From Candidatus Pacearchaeota archaeon (lineage in GTDB: Archaea; Nanobdellota; Nanobdellia; Pacearchaeales; GW2011-AR1): 35,376 bases of DNA. The first letter of the stretch is position 1; every line of letters starts with the position of its first letter. Below are positions 1-9,500 of the stretch, piece by piece. The DNA is taken from contig JAAOYK010000029.1 of NCBI GenBank assembly GCA_018221305.1, positions 1 to 35,376 of the forward strand, given 5' to 3'. Below the pieces are notes generated by a model. That model had not been told where the DNA came from, made no database searches, and saw nothing but the letters and a program-made list of their open reading frames with translations. The position numbers were made by a program, and so were the translations under genes.

Positions 1-567
1 GTATTACCTTCGGACAGGCTTTTAAAAAAAGCAGGATATTCATCACTATCCAATGCCATCTTAAAACATGAAAAATTTCCTGCATTCAGAAAACTTCTTG
101 GACAAGAAAAGATTGTGAAGCCTTGGGGTTATTGGGATAAACCTGAAAATAGGCTAAAAGAAGCAAGAGAAGCTATGGAAAATGAAGGCTGGGATGTATT
201 GCCTCCAGGAAGAGCTTTATGCAAAAAAGGATATTCTTCATTATCTAATGCTATCCTCAATCATGAAGGATTTATTGCATTTAGAGAACTTCTTGGACAA
301 GAAAACAATATGCTGCCTAGAGGATATTGGGATAAACTTGAAAACAGACTAAACGGAGCAAAAGAAGCTATGGAAAAAAAAGACTGGGAGGTATTACCTT
401 CAGAGGAGGTTTTAAAAAAAGAAGGATATTCACCATTAAGCTATGCTATCTCCGACCATGAAGGATTTCCTGCATTTCGAGAAAAATTAAACCAATATTT
501 AGGTAAAAAATCTGAAAAAGAAGAAATCGAATGTTTGTTGGAGAAATATATTGGACGCGAAGATTAA
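1..567 (+). CDS. 65-residue tandem-repeat protein, 5'-truncated
   Basis: The frame is open from base 1, so the protein starts outside the window; an internal GTG at 115 is not its true start. The visible 188 residues hold two complete 65-residue repeats, beginning at bases 1 and 196, and a partial third at 391. Each unit reads roughly VLP...L.K.GYS.LS.AI..H..F.AFR..LGQ followed by GYWDK.ENRL..A.EAME...W. The period is exactly 195 bases. The last unit diverges into a charged tail ending KYIGRED. The pattern (W, hydrophobic helix, G-x-LP, L..AI, H, FR..LG) resembles small helical repeats seen next to homing endonucleases and in organellar nucleic-acid-binding proteins. That likeness comes from memory and is not proof of function. 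No enzymatic motif is visible. Confidence 0.7.
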   Translation, partial: VLPSDRLLKKAGYSSLSNAILKHEKFPAFRKLLGQEKIVKPWGYWDKPENRLKEAREAMENEGWDVLPPGRALCKKGYSSLSNAILNHEGFIAFRELLGQENNMLPRGYWDKLENRLNGAKEAMEKKDWEVLPSEEVLKKEGYSPLSYAISDHEGFPAFREKLNQYLGKKSEKEEIECLLEKYIGRED

Positions 568-599
568 TAGTATAATTTTAATTCACAAACTAAATGGGA

Positions 600-692
600 G
601 TCATAAATTACTCTGAACGTAAAATTACAATCATGTGTCCAACAGCTATATTACGTTGGCAACCATGTGTTCTACCACTAAACTAATGGCGC
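600..692 (-). pseudogene. tRNA-Gly(GCC)-like sequence with decayed 3' half
   Basis: Read on the minus strand from 692, the 5' half is a good glycine tRNA: acceptor strand GCGCCAT, TA, D-stem GTTT with loop AGTGGTA and GAAC, then anticodon strand CATGG and loop TTGCCAA (anticodon GCC). The rest is abnormal. About 20 extra bases follow the anticodon before a possible CATG partner, the T arm is poor (TTAC/GTAA around GTTCAGA), and the 3' acceptor strand ATGACTC matches at only 5 of 7 positions. It could be a decayed tRNA, a tRNA with an odd intron, or the 5' half of a split tRNA. A pseudogene is the simplest reading. Confidence 0.45.
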
Positions 693-797
693 ATAAAAAT
701 AGTATTAATAGCTGACTTATAAATTTAATTATTTTAATATATATTTTTAATGTTAGTATTAATTATAAATAAAAAATGATACCTGAATGAATAGAAG

Positions 798-1127
798 ATG
801 TTGGATGAATGGATAAAAGTCTTAGGAAAAGAAAAAGATCTGGCAATTGAAAAGGTTAACGAGGCTAGTTCAGATAAAAAGTTAGTTGGACTTGCAACAC
901 ATGCAATAGAGGTTAATTTTGTTTCTGCAAAAGATTGGTTAAAAGAAATGGATAATAGGGGATATAAATTAGAAAAAGATCTTTCAAAAGTTGAAAAGTA
1001 TTCTGAGGCCTCTCAAGATTATAGAAGGGTCTATAATCATGTAGAATATCATATGCATGCCATAAGGATCATTCCCTTACAAGTTGAGGAAGGAAAATTT
1101 GACGTAAATAAATTTTCTCATTATTAA
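798..1127 (+). CDS. Small orphan protein, 109 aa
   Basis: No family recognised. This is a charged soluble protein with predicted amphipathic helices (LDEWIKVLGKEKDLAIEK near the N-terminus) and a His-rich stretch, VEYHMHAIRI, at residues 82-91. It has no signal peptide, membrane segment or clear metal motif. The start ATG follows an AT-rich region without a Shine-Dalgarno site, so it is probably leaderless. The gene stands alone between the tRNA-like sequence and the surface-protein cluster. A short decayed copy of its first codons lies just downstream at 1152-1199, suggesting a local duplication. Confidence 0.6.
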   Translation: MLDEWIKVLGKEKDLAIEKVNEASSDKKLVGLATHAIEVNFVSAKDWLKEMDNRGYKLEKDLSKVEKYSEASQDYRRVYNHVEYHMHAIRIIPLQVEEGKFDVNKFSHY

Positions 1128-1151
1128 TCTTAAAATAGAAAGGTTAGATGA

Positions 1152-1199
1152 ATGGATAAAAAATTAGATGGATGGATAAAAACCTTAAAAAAAAGATAA
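1152..1199 (+). pseudogene. Truncated repeat of the preceding gene's start
   Basis: A 15-codon frame, MDKKLDGWIKTLKKR, resembles residues 2-12 of the upstream 109-residue protein (LDEWIKVLGKE) in both DNA and protein, then stops. It is probably a remnant of a partial duplication rather than a working gene. Confidence 0.35.
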
Positions 1200-1245
1200 A
1201 ATTAAACAGTAATTATCGCTATTATTTTAAACTAAAAAGCAAAAA

Positions 1246-1314
1246 TATCAAAATTTGATAAAATATTGTATTATTAAACTATCTTCTACAAATAAGTTTA
1301 AGATTTCAAACTTA
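1246..1314. promoter_or_regulatory. Two inverted repeats before the surface-protein cluster
   Basis: A 15-base inverted repeat, TATCAAAATTTGATA (1246-1260), is followed by a second with arms TAAGTTT (1293-1299) and AAACTTA (1308-1314) around an 8-base loop. Both precede AT-rich TATA-like sequence near 1317-1350 and the strong ribosome site AAGGAGGT at 1371-1378. They could be operator sites for the cluster starting at 1384. The rest of 1128-1383 is AT-rich with nothing further recognisable. Confidence 0.35.
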
Positions 1315-1383
1315 GCTTTATATGGATAAAAGATTATTTGAAAATATATTTATCAGAAATATATAGATGAAAGGAGGTTAAAA

Positions 1384-2271
1384 ATGAAATTAAATAAAGG
1401 TGTAATGCCTTTAATTTTATCCATAATATTAGCAATAGGAATTCTTGTAGTAATTGGAAGTATCAATGCTGCAGAATGCGGATCACAAGATTGTAGTGGT
1501 TCTATGAGCCTTGTTCTAGGCAATTCTGCGCCGGTTATAACTTTTGTTAACATTACAGGTAGTAGTACTGTTGTTTTAAACGGAGGAACAACAAAGACAG
1601 TTTATGTTATATTTAATGTTACAGATAATAACGGTTATGCAGATATAAATTCTAGTACATCAAATGTTACTTTTAGTAAGCCTGGAGAAACAACAAGAGG
1701 TAGTGCAAGTTCGTGTGTCAATTTGGCAAACACAACGCTTACCTCTCAATTTAATTGTACTGTTTCTTTGCAGTTTTACGACGGTGCAGGTTCTTGGATT
1801 ATTAATGCTACAATAGATGATTCAAATCAATCAGATTCATCAGCAACAAATGGTAGTATTAATGCTACAGTAAGTGCACTTGATTATGTAAGTCAAGATG
1901 TTTCAGCAGTAAGCTGGACAAGTGTTACAACTGGAACAAATGATCAAGAAGCTGCTGCTGCAATGGTTTTAACAAATGGCGGGAATCAGAATTATACTAA
2001 TATAAGTATTAAAGGATTTGATGCAACAGGTGGCTCAAACAGTGAAGTTATTTTTGCAGAAAACTTTAGTGTTGATCCTGATACTGGCCAATCATCTGGA
2101 CAAGTTTACATGGTTAACGATACCTATACTGATGTTGCAGTATTAACTGGCCTTACAAACTACGGTGCTTCGTCAACAGAAAATGTTTATTTTTATGTAG
2201 ACACATCATCAGGACTACAGCCAGATACATTTACTAGTGATTCAAGCTGGAGCATATTAGTATCGGCATAA
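1384..2271 (+). CDS. Secreted surface protein with Asn-rich beta domains
   Basis: This is a 295-residue exported protein. A strong ribosome site AAGGAGGT sits five bases before the ATG. Residues 8-28 form a hydrophobic signal/anchor segment ending near INAAEC. The mature N-terminus carries ECGSQDCSGSM, a two-Cys motif that recurs in the gene at 4849. The rest is low in charge, rich in Ser/Thr/Asn with many N-x-S/T sequons, and predicted all-beta (Ig-like). Residues about 60-295 are closely related to the C-terminal part of the protein at 2948; the last 131 residues are about 84% identical by eye. It heads a same-strand run of four envelope genes. Inference: a glycosylated cell-surface or adhesin-like subunit; no enzymatic motif is seen. 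Confidence 0.8.
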   Translation: MKLNKGVMPLILSIILAIGILVVIGSINAAECGSQDCSGSMSLVLGNSAPVITFVNITGSSTVVLNGGTTKTVYVIFNVTDNNGYADINSSTSNVTFSKPGETTRGSASSCVNLANTTLTSQFNCTVSLQFYDGAGSWIINATIDDSNQSDSSATNGSINATVSALDYVSQDVSAVSWTSVTTGTNDQEAAAAMVLTNGGNQNYTNISIKGFDATGGSNSEVIFAENFSVDPDTGQSSGQVYMVNDTYTDVAVLTGLTNYGASSTENVYFYVDTSSGLQPDTFTSDSSWSILVSA

Positions 2272-2285
2272 AATAAAAGAATAAA

Positions 2286-2912
2286 ATGAAAGAGAATAAA
2301 TTATTAATAACTGGAGTTAACAGTAATTTAGAATTTAAGATTTCCTTCATTTTTCTTTTTTTTCTTTTTTTAATAGGACTAGTTAGTGCAGGGTTTGCAA
2401 GCAGTTATCTTCCAACAATAGATGGAAAACAAACCCTTGTTGTAAAACAGGGTATTGAGAAAGTTTATTCGATTTATCCTCAAAATATGGGTGAGAAAAC
2501 TACCTATATAAAAATCAATTTAAGTGACAGTGAGGGAATAGTTGTTAATGAATTAGAAGAATTGTATGAAATACCGCCAAACACTAAAAGTGATAATTTT
2601 GAAATAAAATTAAACATAAAAGTGCCAAAAAAAACTGAACCAGGAACAACGTATTCTCTTACGTACAAGGTCTTATCTTCAACAGAAAAGTCAAGCACAG
2701 GATTTGTCACATTCGGCCCAGTAGGATATACTAAAACATTTGTGGTAATGGTTGAAAAAGCTGAAAAAGTAGAAGGAAAGAATTATACAGGGTTAGGGGT
2801 AATAACTGGTATAATTATCATATTTTCTATGATGTTTGGTATAAAAGTTTTTAGAAAATTTAAGATTCGACGAAGCCTGCTAGTAGCAGATTCTTTTATC
2901 CAAGAAGTATAG
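2286..2912 (+). CDS. Membrane-anchored surface protein, one external beta domain
   Basis: A 208-residue protein. Residues about 17-40 form a signal/TM segment (FKISFIFLFFLFLIGLVSAG). An external region of about 120 residues, predicted beta-sandwich, contains GKQTLVVKQGIEKVYSIYPQ and a late GPVGYTKTFVVMVEKAEK. A C-terminal TM (GLGVITGIIIIFSMMFGI, about 168-188) is followed by a short basic cytoplasmic tail. The layout resembles archaeal envelope proteins with a stalk-like or Ig-like domain held in the membrane. It starts 14 bases after the preceding stop and is followed 35 bases later by the next surface gene, so it is likely co-transcribed. The exact family is not recognised. Confidence 0.75.
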   Translation: MKENKLLITGVNSNLEFKISFIFLFFLFLIGLVSAGFASSYLPTIDGKQTLVVKQGIEKVYSIYPQNMGEKTTYIKINLSDSEGIVVNELEELYEIPPNTKSDNFEIKLNIKVPKKTEPGTTYSLTYKVLSSTEKSSTGFVTFGPVGYTKTFVVMVEKAEKVEGKNYTGLGVITGIIIIFSMMFGIKVFRKFKIRRSLLVADSFIQEV

Positions 2913-2947
2913 AATTTTTATTAAACATTAGAATAATAATCTGAGAG

Positions 2948-4852
2948 GTGAATAAAATCAAAAAAATAGCAAACTTAAATGTTATTATTAGTTGTGTACT
3001 TCTAATTTTTTTATTAATACCACAGATATCCTCAGATTTAATTCAAAAGGATAAATATGTTTTAAATGAGAAGATAAAGCTTGATCTCAGAAATATTGAG
3101 AATTATAAATTAAAGATAATAACCCCAAATAATCATTATATCCTGCACGGAAGTAATGATGTGCGAATATTTGAACCAAACATGGCGGGCAAATATAAAA
3201 TTGAAATTAAATCTAATGAAATAAATAAAGTTTATAATTTTGAGGTTTTCAAAGAAGATCTTTATGAGAAAGAAAGATTATTTGAGCAAGAAACATCACT
3301 AGACAAAGATCTAATTCAAGAAGATGCAGAAATTAACAAACCAGTGAAATGGAGAAGAAGAATAAGAAATAAAAGCACAGACCTTCCAAAAATAATTAAT
3401 TTTAGTTTTAGGGGGAAAAGTGATTACTCTAAAAAAATAAAATATAAATTAGAAAGACAAAGAAATAAAAATGTTCTTGAAATTGATGAAATCGAAGAGG
3501 GAGTAGAGATAGAATATTTTACAGAACCTCCAAGAATTATTAAGAAAAATCTGTCGAGTTTTAAAAAGCAAGTTGAGGTTTATTCTCCTGAAAATCTGCA
3601 TTATAAAAATATTTTAGTTTATACTGAGATAGAAGAATTAGCAAAAAATAAAAACCAAATTAATGTTTATTGGAAAGAGGAAGATAGATATCTTGACTTT
3701 GAAGCTTTTGATCTAGACAGCGACGGTTTGATTGATAAAGTTGAATGGATTGTCCCTCACCTAAGCAATCAAACCTTTGAGATCATTATAATAACGCGAG
3801 CAGAGCACAGGGATGAAAATAGAAATTTTGTTAGTGATATTTATGATGAATTACGTTTGTTAGATAATGTTTGGTCTGAAATTATTGTTAATGATCATTT
3901 TGTGAGAGTCTTTTTTGAGACAAACTTGACAAGCAAGAATGATATTACTGTTTTTCCAAGAGTTGTTAGTGGTAGGCCTAAAATTGAGGTTTATGAAAAA
4001 GATAAAAATGAAATTATTGCAGAGTTTAATAACCTTGAGAATAATGAGTATAACAAAGTTTATTTAACAAATTTGAAAGGGAGTCAGGATATTTTTGATC
4101 TAAGAATTGTTGGAGGTAATATTGAATTTGATCATATTATAGATCCGCCAGCAGTAATATCATGGGTAGAACCGATCTCAGCGATTACATTAAACGGAGG
4201 AACAACAAAACAGTTTTACATACGTTTTAATGTAAGTGGGGATAATCTTAACGCTAGCACAGCAAAAATAGAAATAAGCTATAATGAAGAGACTAGGAAC
4301 AGTAGTTCTTGTGTAAATAGTAGTTCTGCAAATCAGTTCAACTGCACGATTATAATGCAATTTTTTGATTCTGCAGGTTCTTGGAACATAAATGCATCCA
4401 TTCAAAATACAACTGGTAGCATTGAAACAAATAATAGTATTAATTTTACTGTAAATGCTCTTGATTATGTAAGTCAAGACATTTCAGCAATCAGTTGGGC
4501 AAGTGTTACCTCTGGAACCAATGATCAAGAAGCTGCTGCGGCAATGGTTTTAACAAACGGTGGAAATCAAAATTATACGAATATAAGCATTAAAGGATTT
4601 GATGCGACAGGTGCTTCAAACGGTGAAGTTATTTTTGCAGAAAATTTTAGTGTTGACCCTGATACAAGCCAAACAGTAGGGCAGACTTATATGAACAATA
4701 ATACCTATACAGATGTTTCAGTACTAAACGGCCTTACAAACTATGGATCTTCATCAACAGAAAATATTTACTTTTATGTAGATACAACCTTTGGCTTAAG
4801 AGCAGATACATTTACTAGTGACTCCAGCTGGAGCATATTGGTGAGCACATGA
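2948..4852 (+). CDS. Large modular surface protein, DPANN type
   Basis: A 634-residue secreted protein. Residues 7-30 are a signal segment (NVIISCVLLIFLLIPQISS). A small beta domain follows at about 40-105. Around residues 225-345 is a module I recall from many DPANN surface proteins: DLDSDGLIDKVEWIVPHLSN (acidic DxDxDG, possibly calcium-binding), then TRAEHRDENRNFVSDIYDE and VRVFFETNLTSKNDITVFPR. Residues about 405-634 duplicate the secreted part of the protein at 1384. Sequons are frequent. The start is uncertain: the GTG at 2948 lies inside a GAGGTG ribosome-site-like sequence, and an in-frame ATC at 2957 sits at normal spacing after it. The stop overlaps the next ATG by four bases, indicating translational coupling. 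Confidence 0.8.
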   Translation: MNKIKKIANLNVIISCVLLIFLLIPQISSDLIQKDKYVLNEKIKLDLRNIENYKLKIITPNNHYILHGSNDVRIFEPNMAGKYKIEIKSNEINKVYNFEVFKEDLYEKERLFEQETSLDKDLIQEDAEINKPVKWRRRIRNKSTDLPKIINFSFRGKSDYSKKIKYKLERQRNKNVLEIDEIEEGVEIEYFTEPPRIIKKNLSSFKKQVEVYSPENLHYKNILVYTEIEELAKNKNQINVYWKEEDRYLDFEAFDLDSDGLIDKVEWIVPHLSNQTFEIIIITRAEHRDENRNFVSDIYDELRLLDNVWSEIIVNDHFVRVFFETNLTSKNDITVFPRVVSGRPKIEVYEKDKNEIIAEFNNLENNEYNKVYLTNLKGSQDIFDLRIVGGNIEFDHIIDPPAVISWVEPISAITLNGGTTKQFYIRFNVSGDNLNASTAKIEISYNEETRNSSSCVNSSSANQFNCTIIMQFFDSAGSWNINASIQNTTGSIETNNSINFTVNALDYVSQDISAISWASVTSGTNDQEAAAAMVLTNGGNQNYTNISIKGFDATGASNGEVIFAENFSVDPDTSQTVGQTYMNNNTYTDVSVLNGLTNYGSSSTENIYFYVDTTFGLRADTFTSDSSWSILVST

Positions 4853-6255
4853 TATTAACTAAGAAAAAAAAATATATAGGCCTGTTAATGGTCGTAATGA
4901 TTTTTCTAGTTGACTCTTTCTTATTTGTATCTGCATCAGAATGTGAATTTTCAGATTGTTCAACAAATATGACTTTAGTAGTTATTAGTAATGTTGTAGA
5001 CTTGAATGAAACAACAAGCGTAACTAGAAACAGTACAGTGGTCCTTATCCCTCAGAATAATAATGCATCAAACATAACCACGTCATTAGGCGTTGAAAAT
5101 GTTTCTTTAAACGTTTCATCAATGGTTACTACTTCAGGAAATATATCAAATGCTACATTAAATGGGACAATTAATATAATTTCTAACCTAAGTTCTGGTT
5201 TAATAACAATGTTGGTGCCTGAAGAAATAACGATTTCAGGAAATAGCAGTTGGGAGGGAATAATTAATTTACCAACACCTAAGCAGACAACAAGCGTAAC
5301 TGTTACACCAGATTCTGGATACAGTGCAACGGTTTCTAAAGTAATTGAAATAGGACCTGAGGATATTGAATTAACTTTTGATAAAGCCATAAGAATACTA
5401 TTTGAAGGTGAAACTGGAAAATTGATCGGTTATTCAAGAGAAGGAACGTTTACAAAAATTTTGTCTACATGTCTAGCAGATAATCAAAGCGTAGGAGACG
5501 CCTTAAGTGACGGAGGAAATTGTAAAATAAATGTAGGAGATGATTTAGTTATATGGACTAAACATTTCACTAAATTTGCAATATATACTCAAACAATAAT
5601 CTTAACTTCAACAGAACCAAGCGGATCACCAGGAGGTGGAGGGGGAGAATCGTGCATTTATGATTCTAACTTTGATTGGGAGTGTAATATATGGAGTGAA
5701 TGTGAAAATGGATCTCAGACACGAAAATGTAAAGAATTTAACAATTGTGATAATCCTTATGGTCAGCCTGATATTGATCGTAGCTGTGAGATCTTAGAAG
5801 TACCAGTAAACGTGAAAAATGTATTGTTTGATATTAAATTAGAAATTCTTGATTCGAAAGGTTTAGAGTTGAAAATTAATCTTTTAAATTTTGGAGTTCC
5901 AGGAAGAGTTAATGCTTCTCTTTATTATGAAGTATCAGATTCTGCTGGAAAAGTGGTTTATGAAGAAAATGAAATAGTTTCTGTTGAAACCCAGATAGAA
6001 TTTATTAAAAGTATTAAAGGCCTTGATTTAAATAACGGAAAATATAAAGTTTTTGTGGATTTAAAATATGAAGGACAGCAGGTTCCAGCCTTTGCAGAGG
6101 ACTTTTTTATCATTAAAAAATCTATAAAAGAAAATTCAACAGTAATGGCCATTTTAATTTCAGGGGGAGTAATTTTATTCTTACTTTTTATATGGATCGT
6201 GATAAAGATTTATAAAAAACCAGAGATGCCACAAATACTACCACCTAATCCTTAA
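4849..6255 (+). CDS. Surface protein with thrombospondin-like Cys motif and C-terminal anchor
   Basis: A 468-residue type-I-like membrane protein. The signal segment is about 9-29. The mature N-terminus, SECEFSDCSTNMTLV, parallels the ECGSQDCSGSM motif of the protein at 1384. Residues 50-130 are extremely rich in Asn/Ser/Thr sequons. A domain ending in IWTKHFTKFAIY precedes a Gly linker (SGSPGGGGGE, 258-267). Next comes a Cys-rich module at about 269-313 (WECNIWSECENGSQTRKC then CDNPYG...RSCE) of the thrombospondin type-1 style common in DPANN surface proteins. A beta domain (320-425) and a TM helix (about 432-455) with a short Lys/Pro-rich tail end the protein. The ATGA overlap couples it to the previous gene. 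Likely a glycosylated adhesin or envelope protein (inference). Confidence 0.8.
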   Translation: MILTKKKKYIGLLMVVMIFLVDSFLFVSASECEFSDCSTNMTLVVISNVVDLNETTSVTRNSTVVLIPQNNNASNITTSLGVENVSLNVSSMVTTSGNISNATLNGTINIISNLSSGLITMLVPEEITISGNSSWEGIINLPTPKQTTSVTVTPDSGYSATVSKVIEIGPEDIELTFDKAIRILFEGETGKLIGYSREGTFTKILSTCLADNQSVGDALSDGGNCKINVGDDLVIWTKHFTKFAIYTQTIILTSTEPSGSPGGGGGESCIYDSNFDWECNIWSECENGSQTRKCKEFNNCDNPYGQPDIDRSCEILEVPVNVKNVLFDIKLEILDSKGLELKINLLNFGVPGRVNASLYYEVSDSAGKVVYEENEIVSVETQIEFIKSIKGLDLNNGKYKVFVDLKYEGQQVPAFAEDFFIIKKSIKENSTVMAILISGGVILFLLFIWIVIKIYKKPEMPQILPPNP

Positions 6256-6285
6256 TTTTTTAAAGGCAGAAATGTCTGAGTTTTC

Positions 6286-6501
6286 ATGAGAAATATTATA
6301 AAATACCATGATAGAACTGTTAGACAAGATCACAATACAGGAAGTGACGATGTTCAACAAGTAGAAGTAAAAAGACGCCAGTATCTTCAGAGTAAAAATG
6401 TAAGCCCGTGGATGCCTGGAACTATTGCAGATTGTTATAAGCACTGGAATGACGAACAAACTGAACAACCAATAGGACAAAATCTTGATACAAGCTTATA
6501 A
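6286..6501 (+). CDS. Small orphan protein, 71 aa
   Basis: No family recognised. It is a hydrophilic protein with a Gln/Asp-rich middle and a C-terminal half reading SPWMPGTIADCYKHWNDEQ. A TTTTTTAAAGG box near 6256-6266 lies about 25 bases before the ATG, fitting a leaderless transcript and favouring a real gene. The opposite-strand frame over the same bases is hydrophobic, Ser-rich and probably a shadow. The stop is eight bases from the convergent ppsA stop. Confidence 0.45.
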   Translation: MRNIIKYHDRTVRQDHNTGSDDVQQVEVKRRQYLQSKNVSPWMPGTIADCYKHWNDEQTEQPIGQNLDTSL

Positions 6502-6508
6502 GATAAAA

Positions 6509-9500
6509 CTATTTTCTTTTTCTTCGCAATTTCTTTTCGGTTTCGGCAATCTTTATACGGGTTTTAATAACAGTGTCAGGATTTAGGCTAATACTGTCAA
6601 TACCACATTCAACTAAAAATTGTGCAAAGTCTGGGAAGTCACTTGGTGCTTGACCACAAATACCAATCTTTCGCTTATTCTTTTTTGCTTTAGCAATAAC
6701 TTCTTTTATGAAATCTTTTACTGCCTTATTACGTTCATCATAAATATCACTTACTATCTCTGAATCACGGTCAAGGCCTAAAGTTAATTGTGTCAGATCA
6801 TTACTACCGATTGAAAATCCGTCAAAAACTTTTGAGAACTCGTCAGCAAGGATTACGTTTGCTGGAATTTCGCACATTACATAGATTTGAAGGCCATTTT
6901 TTCCTTTCTTAAGGCCTTGCTTTTTCATGATTTCTATTACCTTTTTGCCCTCATCAACAGTTCGCACAAACGGTAACATGATTTTAACATTTGTCAGGCC
7001 AAACACGTTTCGCACTTTTTTAAAAGCAGCACATTCCAGCTCAAAAGCTTTTTGATATCCTGGTCGATAATAACGAGAAGCACCACGCCAGCCAATCATT
7101 GGATTTCCTTCTTTTGGTTCATAAGTCTTTCCTCCAATAAGGTTTGCGTACTCATTAGATTTAAAATCACTAGTCCTAACAATCACATCTTTTGGATAAA
7201 ATGCAGCAGCGATCATTCCAATACCTTCTGCTAATTTATCAACATAAAACTGCGTTTTGTTTTTATATCCATAAGTTAGTTCGTCAATTTGCTGTTTTAG
7301 TTTTTTGTCTTTAATTTTTTTATAATTAATCAATGCGTTAGGATGTATACGTATATGAGAGTTTATGATAAATTCTTCACGCGCAAGACCAACGCCTTCA
7401 TTAGGAATAAATGATTGTTCAAAAGCTGCCTCAGGGTTACCAATATTCATCATTATTTTTGTCTTTGTCTTTGGAATAGATTTTAAGTTATGTTTTTTTA
7501 CTTTGAATTTTAGGAGTCCCTCATAAACACGACCTTTTTCACCTTCTGCACAGCTCACTGTTATCTTTTTGCCACTCTTAATTTTTTGCGTAGCATTATT
7601 TGTCCCAACAACGCACGGGATCCCTAGTTCTCTGCTGATGATTGCGGCGTGGCAATTGTTAACAAGGATTGGGGTTAATTTTTCAGTAAATACAACATAA
7701 GTATGGTTATCTTCAACAGTTACGTTATAGACATCTCCATAACTTGGCTCATTTAAATTAATTATCCTTTGCATTCTGAAATCACTTTCCAATAACATAT
7801 TTATTTTTGGATCTCCTAGTTCTTTTAGATTTTCTTCAGAAACATACAAATTTTTATCTCTTCTTAATTTCAATTGCCCACTTACATTATTGCCTAATAT
7901 TTGCTTAGCCGAAAAAAATCTTGTTTTGATTATCCTTTCTCTAACATTTCCCTTAACTCTTTTGGTAAATCCTAGTATTTCGTTTAATTTTTCTACAATT
8001 TGGACATTGTGAATATTTCTATTTTTAGTTACTTGTGGAACAATCCCTAATTTTAAACATGCAACAACGACTGCCTCCAATAGATTTATTTTATTAATGT
8101 AGATTTGTATTCGATTGTTATGAAAGGATCCGTCTCCATCTATTACTCCTGCTAAAAAATTATGGGCCAATTCTTCACTTCCTTGTAAAAGTGTAGTTGT
8201 TATTTTTTGTGTTTCTTCATGCATCTCATATGCAATTTGTTTAGAATATAATCTATATGCTGTTGCTTGGCCTTGGACCAGTTTTCCTCTAATGAATCCA
8301 CTGGAAATATTTTTTTCACATCTGGTAAAACACTTGCTGTATACATTGCTCATGCACGCGTGCATATGGTCAATGAACATTTGTTTTTCTGGGACTGTCT
8401 TTTGTATGAATTGTACTTCACCATGTGTTTTACTTCTATAAATTGAACCATCAGTCATTATTCCCCCCAAAAGATATGCTAATTGTTTATCTTTTTCAGT
8501 CGCAATTTGCAATGAAGGAATTTTTTGTGCAATACAAATCATCTCTTTATTTTCAAGCATATTAGAAATCTTAGTATCTACGATATCCCCGCCCCTTAAA
8601 TTTATCATTTTATGGTCTGGAGTAAGTGTTAAGGCATTATCAGTAATCTTTCCAGATTGTGATGCAGAAAGAGTTATTCTTTGAGCTTGCTTTTTCATTA
8701 AGGCAATTATTGGTTTCCACTCCATCTTTTTACTATTTTTGTTGAATGAAAGAGTTAACAAATTTTTATGTCCAAATTCTTCAATTTGTTTAAATGTCAT
8801 GAACCCATTATTTGTTAAGATTTTTGTATTCCCATCAAAGCACGTTCTTCCACCACGATTAGTTACAATGGCTGATGCAATCTTCATAATCGGCTCCCAA
8901 TCTGGGTCTGTCATATCGGTTACTAAAATCTCGCCTTTTTTGAAACCATGAATACCTGACACGTCTTTGATAACATTTGCTTTGCCAACACCTATTTTCA
9001 TGCCAACACTTGCGCCTTCAACCAAAATGCGGCCTTTCTTGCCCATAAAATATTCTTCCAATACATTGATATCTTTTTGACTTTGCACTGTTTCTGGCCG
9101 TGCCTGCACAATGTAGAGCATGCCTGTTCTTCCATCTTTTGCCCATTCCATGTCCATTGGTTTAAACTTACCGGCTTTTTTGGAATAATGATCTTCAATA
9201 ATGCAAGACCATTTTGCAAGTTTTAAAATCTCTTTATCACTAATTACAAAATCTTTTTGGTCTTCTAAACTTACAGCAATATTTTTTACAGGCGAGTTTC
9301 CTTTAGTGCTATAAACCATTTTTATTTTTTTAGAACCAACCTTTTTTTGTAATATTGGCTTAAAACCTTTTTTTAAGGTTGGCTTATGAACATAATATTC
9401 ATCAGGATTAACTGCGCCTTGCACAACATTTTCCCCTAACCCGTATGCTCCAGTGATAAACACTGCATCTTTAAAACCAGACTCAGTGTCAATTGAAAAC

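Noticed and set aside
6238-6480. Minus-strand hydrophobic 80-residue frame
   Set aside because: It overlaps the end of the surface gene at 4849 and all of the small plus-strand gene at 6286, which has a matching TATA box; there is no promoter evidence for the minus frame.
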